DNA of 13,976 nt, taken from NCBI GenBank assembly GCA_021813085.1, contig JAKAMA010000016.1:1-13976 (forward strand), read 5' to 3'. The notes beneath the pieces are model-generated. The model searched no databases. It worked only from the letters and a program-made list of their open reading frames with translations, and had not been told where the DNA came from. Shown here piece after piece: positions 13,270-13,976 of this stretch; position 1 is the first letter of the stretch; each line of letters opens with the position of its first letter. The DNA is from Chloroflexota bacterium (lineage in GTDB: Bacteria > Chloroflexota > Dehalococcoidia > DSTF01 > JACRBR01). The position numbers and the translations under genes are program-made.

Positions 13270-13976
13270 AGATCGTGCTCGTCTCGCCCTACGACTGGGG
13301 CGTCTCCAGCGGTGTCAACAACCACATCCACCATCTCGCGGAGCAGTTCGTGTTGCTCGGGCATGAGCCGCACATCGTCGCGCCGGGATCGCGTCCGGTC
13401 ACGGGCGACGCTTGTCCGATCACCATCATCGGCCGCCCGATCCCCCTGCGGGTGAGCGGCTCCATCGCGCGCATCACGCTCTCGCTGCGCACGGCGGGCC
13501 GCATCCGCCGGCTGCTCGAGGAGAACGAGTTCGACATCGTCCACGTGCACGAGCCATTCATGCCGCAACTGCCGATCAACTTCCTGCGCTACTCCACGAC
13601 GGTGAACGTCGGCACGTGGCACGCGGCGCGAGACTCCAACTTCATCTACGTCTACGGCCGCAGGCTGATCAAGCGCTGGGTGAGCAAGCTCGACGGCAAG
13701 ATCGCCGTCTCGCCCGCCGCCGTCAAGCACATCGAACAGTACTTCCCCGGCTACTACAACATCATCCCGAACGGCGTCGACGTCGAGCATTTTTCCCGCG
13801 ACGTCGAGCCGCTGCCGGAGTTCAGCGACGGCAAGCTCAACGTGCTGTTTGTCGGCCGGCCGGAAGCGCGCAAGGGCCTGAAGTACCTGCTCCGCGCCTT
13901 CGTCGGCGTCCAGCGCGCGATCCCGGACAGCCGGCTGATCGTCGTCGGCGCCGGCAAGTTCGACCGCTACGAGCGC
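13266..13976 (+). CDS. GT4 glycosyltransferase, PimA-like (N-terminal 237 residues)
   Basis: The reading frame runs off the window; 237 of an expected 370-390 residues are present. It is a GT-B fold, family 4 enzyme with wording close to phosphatidylinositol alpha-mannosyltransferase PimA: SPYDWGVSSGVNNHI at 7-21 (glycine loop), GRPIPLRVSGSIARI at 56-70, FDIVHVHEPF at 89-98, GTWHA at 116-120 (His119), IPNGVDVEHF at 167-176 and FVGRPEARKGL at 195-205 (Arg/Lys that bind the sugar-nucleotide phosphates), then VVGAGK. The E(x7)E region lies beyond the edge. The ATG overlaps the PHP stop. PimA transfers mannose from GDP-mannose to the 2-position of PI on the cytoplasmic side; here the acceptor is inferred from the upstream inositol synthase and acyltransferases. 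Confidence 0.9.
   Translation, partial: MKIVLVSPYDWGVSSGVNNHIHHLAEQFVLLGHEPHIVAPGSRPVTGDACPITIIGRPIPLRVSGSIARITLSLRTAGRIRRLLEENEFDIVHVHEPFMPQLPINFLRYSTTVNVGTWHAARDSNFIYVYGRRLIKRWVSKLDGKIAVSPAAVKHIEQYFPGYYNIIPNGVDVEHFSRDVEPLPEFSDGKLNVLFVGRPEARKGLKYLLRAFVGVQRAIPDSRLIVVGAGKFDRYER

Overview
The window is high-GC bacterial DNA, densely coded and with no RNA genes that I can see. Many starts are GTG or TTG (1898-, 2025+, 5477-, 6578+, 10546+, 11472+, 12481+). The mix of an SCP-x-like thiolase, NDUFA9-like and SDR genes, and an inositol/acyltransferase/PimA-like cluster suggests Chloroflexota (Dehalococcoidia-like). An actinobacterium or related high-GC lineage cannot be excluded from sequence reading alone.

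Layout. 1-195 is the tail of an unidentified gene, closed by a REP-like hairpin. 318-1898 (-) is a YheS/Uup-type ABC-F ATPase. Divergent from it lie a PHP-domain phosphoesterase (2025-2711) and an MBL-fold hydrolase (2728-3414). A composite element follows: heptad repeats in inverted orientation enclosing a strong 11-bp hairpin (3438-3564). It separates the MBL gene from a convergent SCP-x/archaeal-type thiolase (3575-4813, -). Upstream on the same strand is a BrnT-like toxin with an RHH-type antitoxin (5477-4895, -), whose near-consensus promoter is covered by two inverted repeats. A + strand set follows: an intact SDR (5725-6540), a second SDR that has lost its catalytic Lys (6578-7384), an alpha/beta hydrolase lacking its nucleophile elbow (7392-8114), and an NDUFA9-like NAD(P)-binding protein (8161-9057).

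The most striking region is 9101-13976. It starts with an operator-like intergenic region and a 452-residue protein in which an XRE/Cro-like helix-turn-helix domain is fused in frame to a complete myo-inositol-3-phosphate synthase. A good internal Shine-Dalgarno and ATG at 9395 could also yield the enzyme without the HTH. Tightly linked downstream are two LpxL/PatA-family acyltransferases, a second PHP phosphoesterase and a PimA-like GT4 mannosyltransferase (cut by the window end). This resembles the mycobacterial phosphatidylinositol mannoside (PIM) logic: inositol phosphate is made, PI is glycosylated, and the product is acylated. The PI(P) synthase itself (CDP-alcohol phosphatidyltransferase) is not in the window. 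I infer a self-regulated inositol-glycolipid operon in which the enzyme may be its own repressor, and the PHP protein is a candidate for an otherwise missing phosphatase step.
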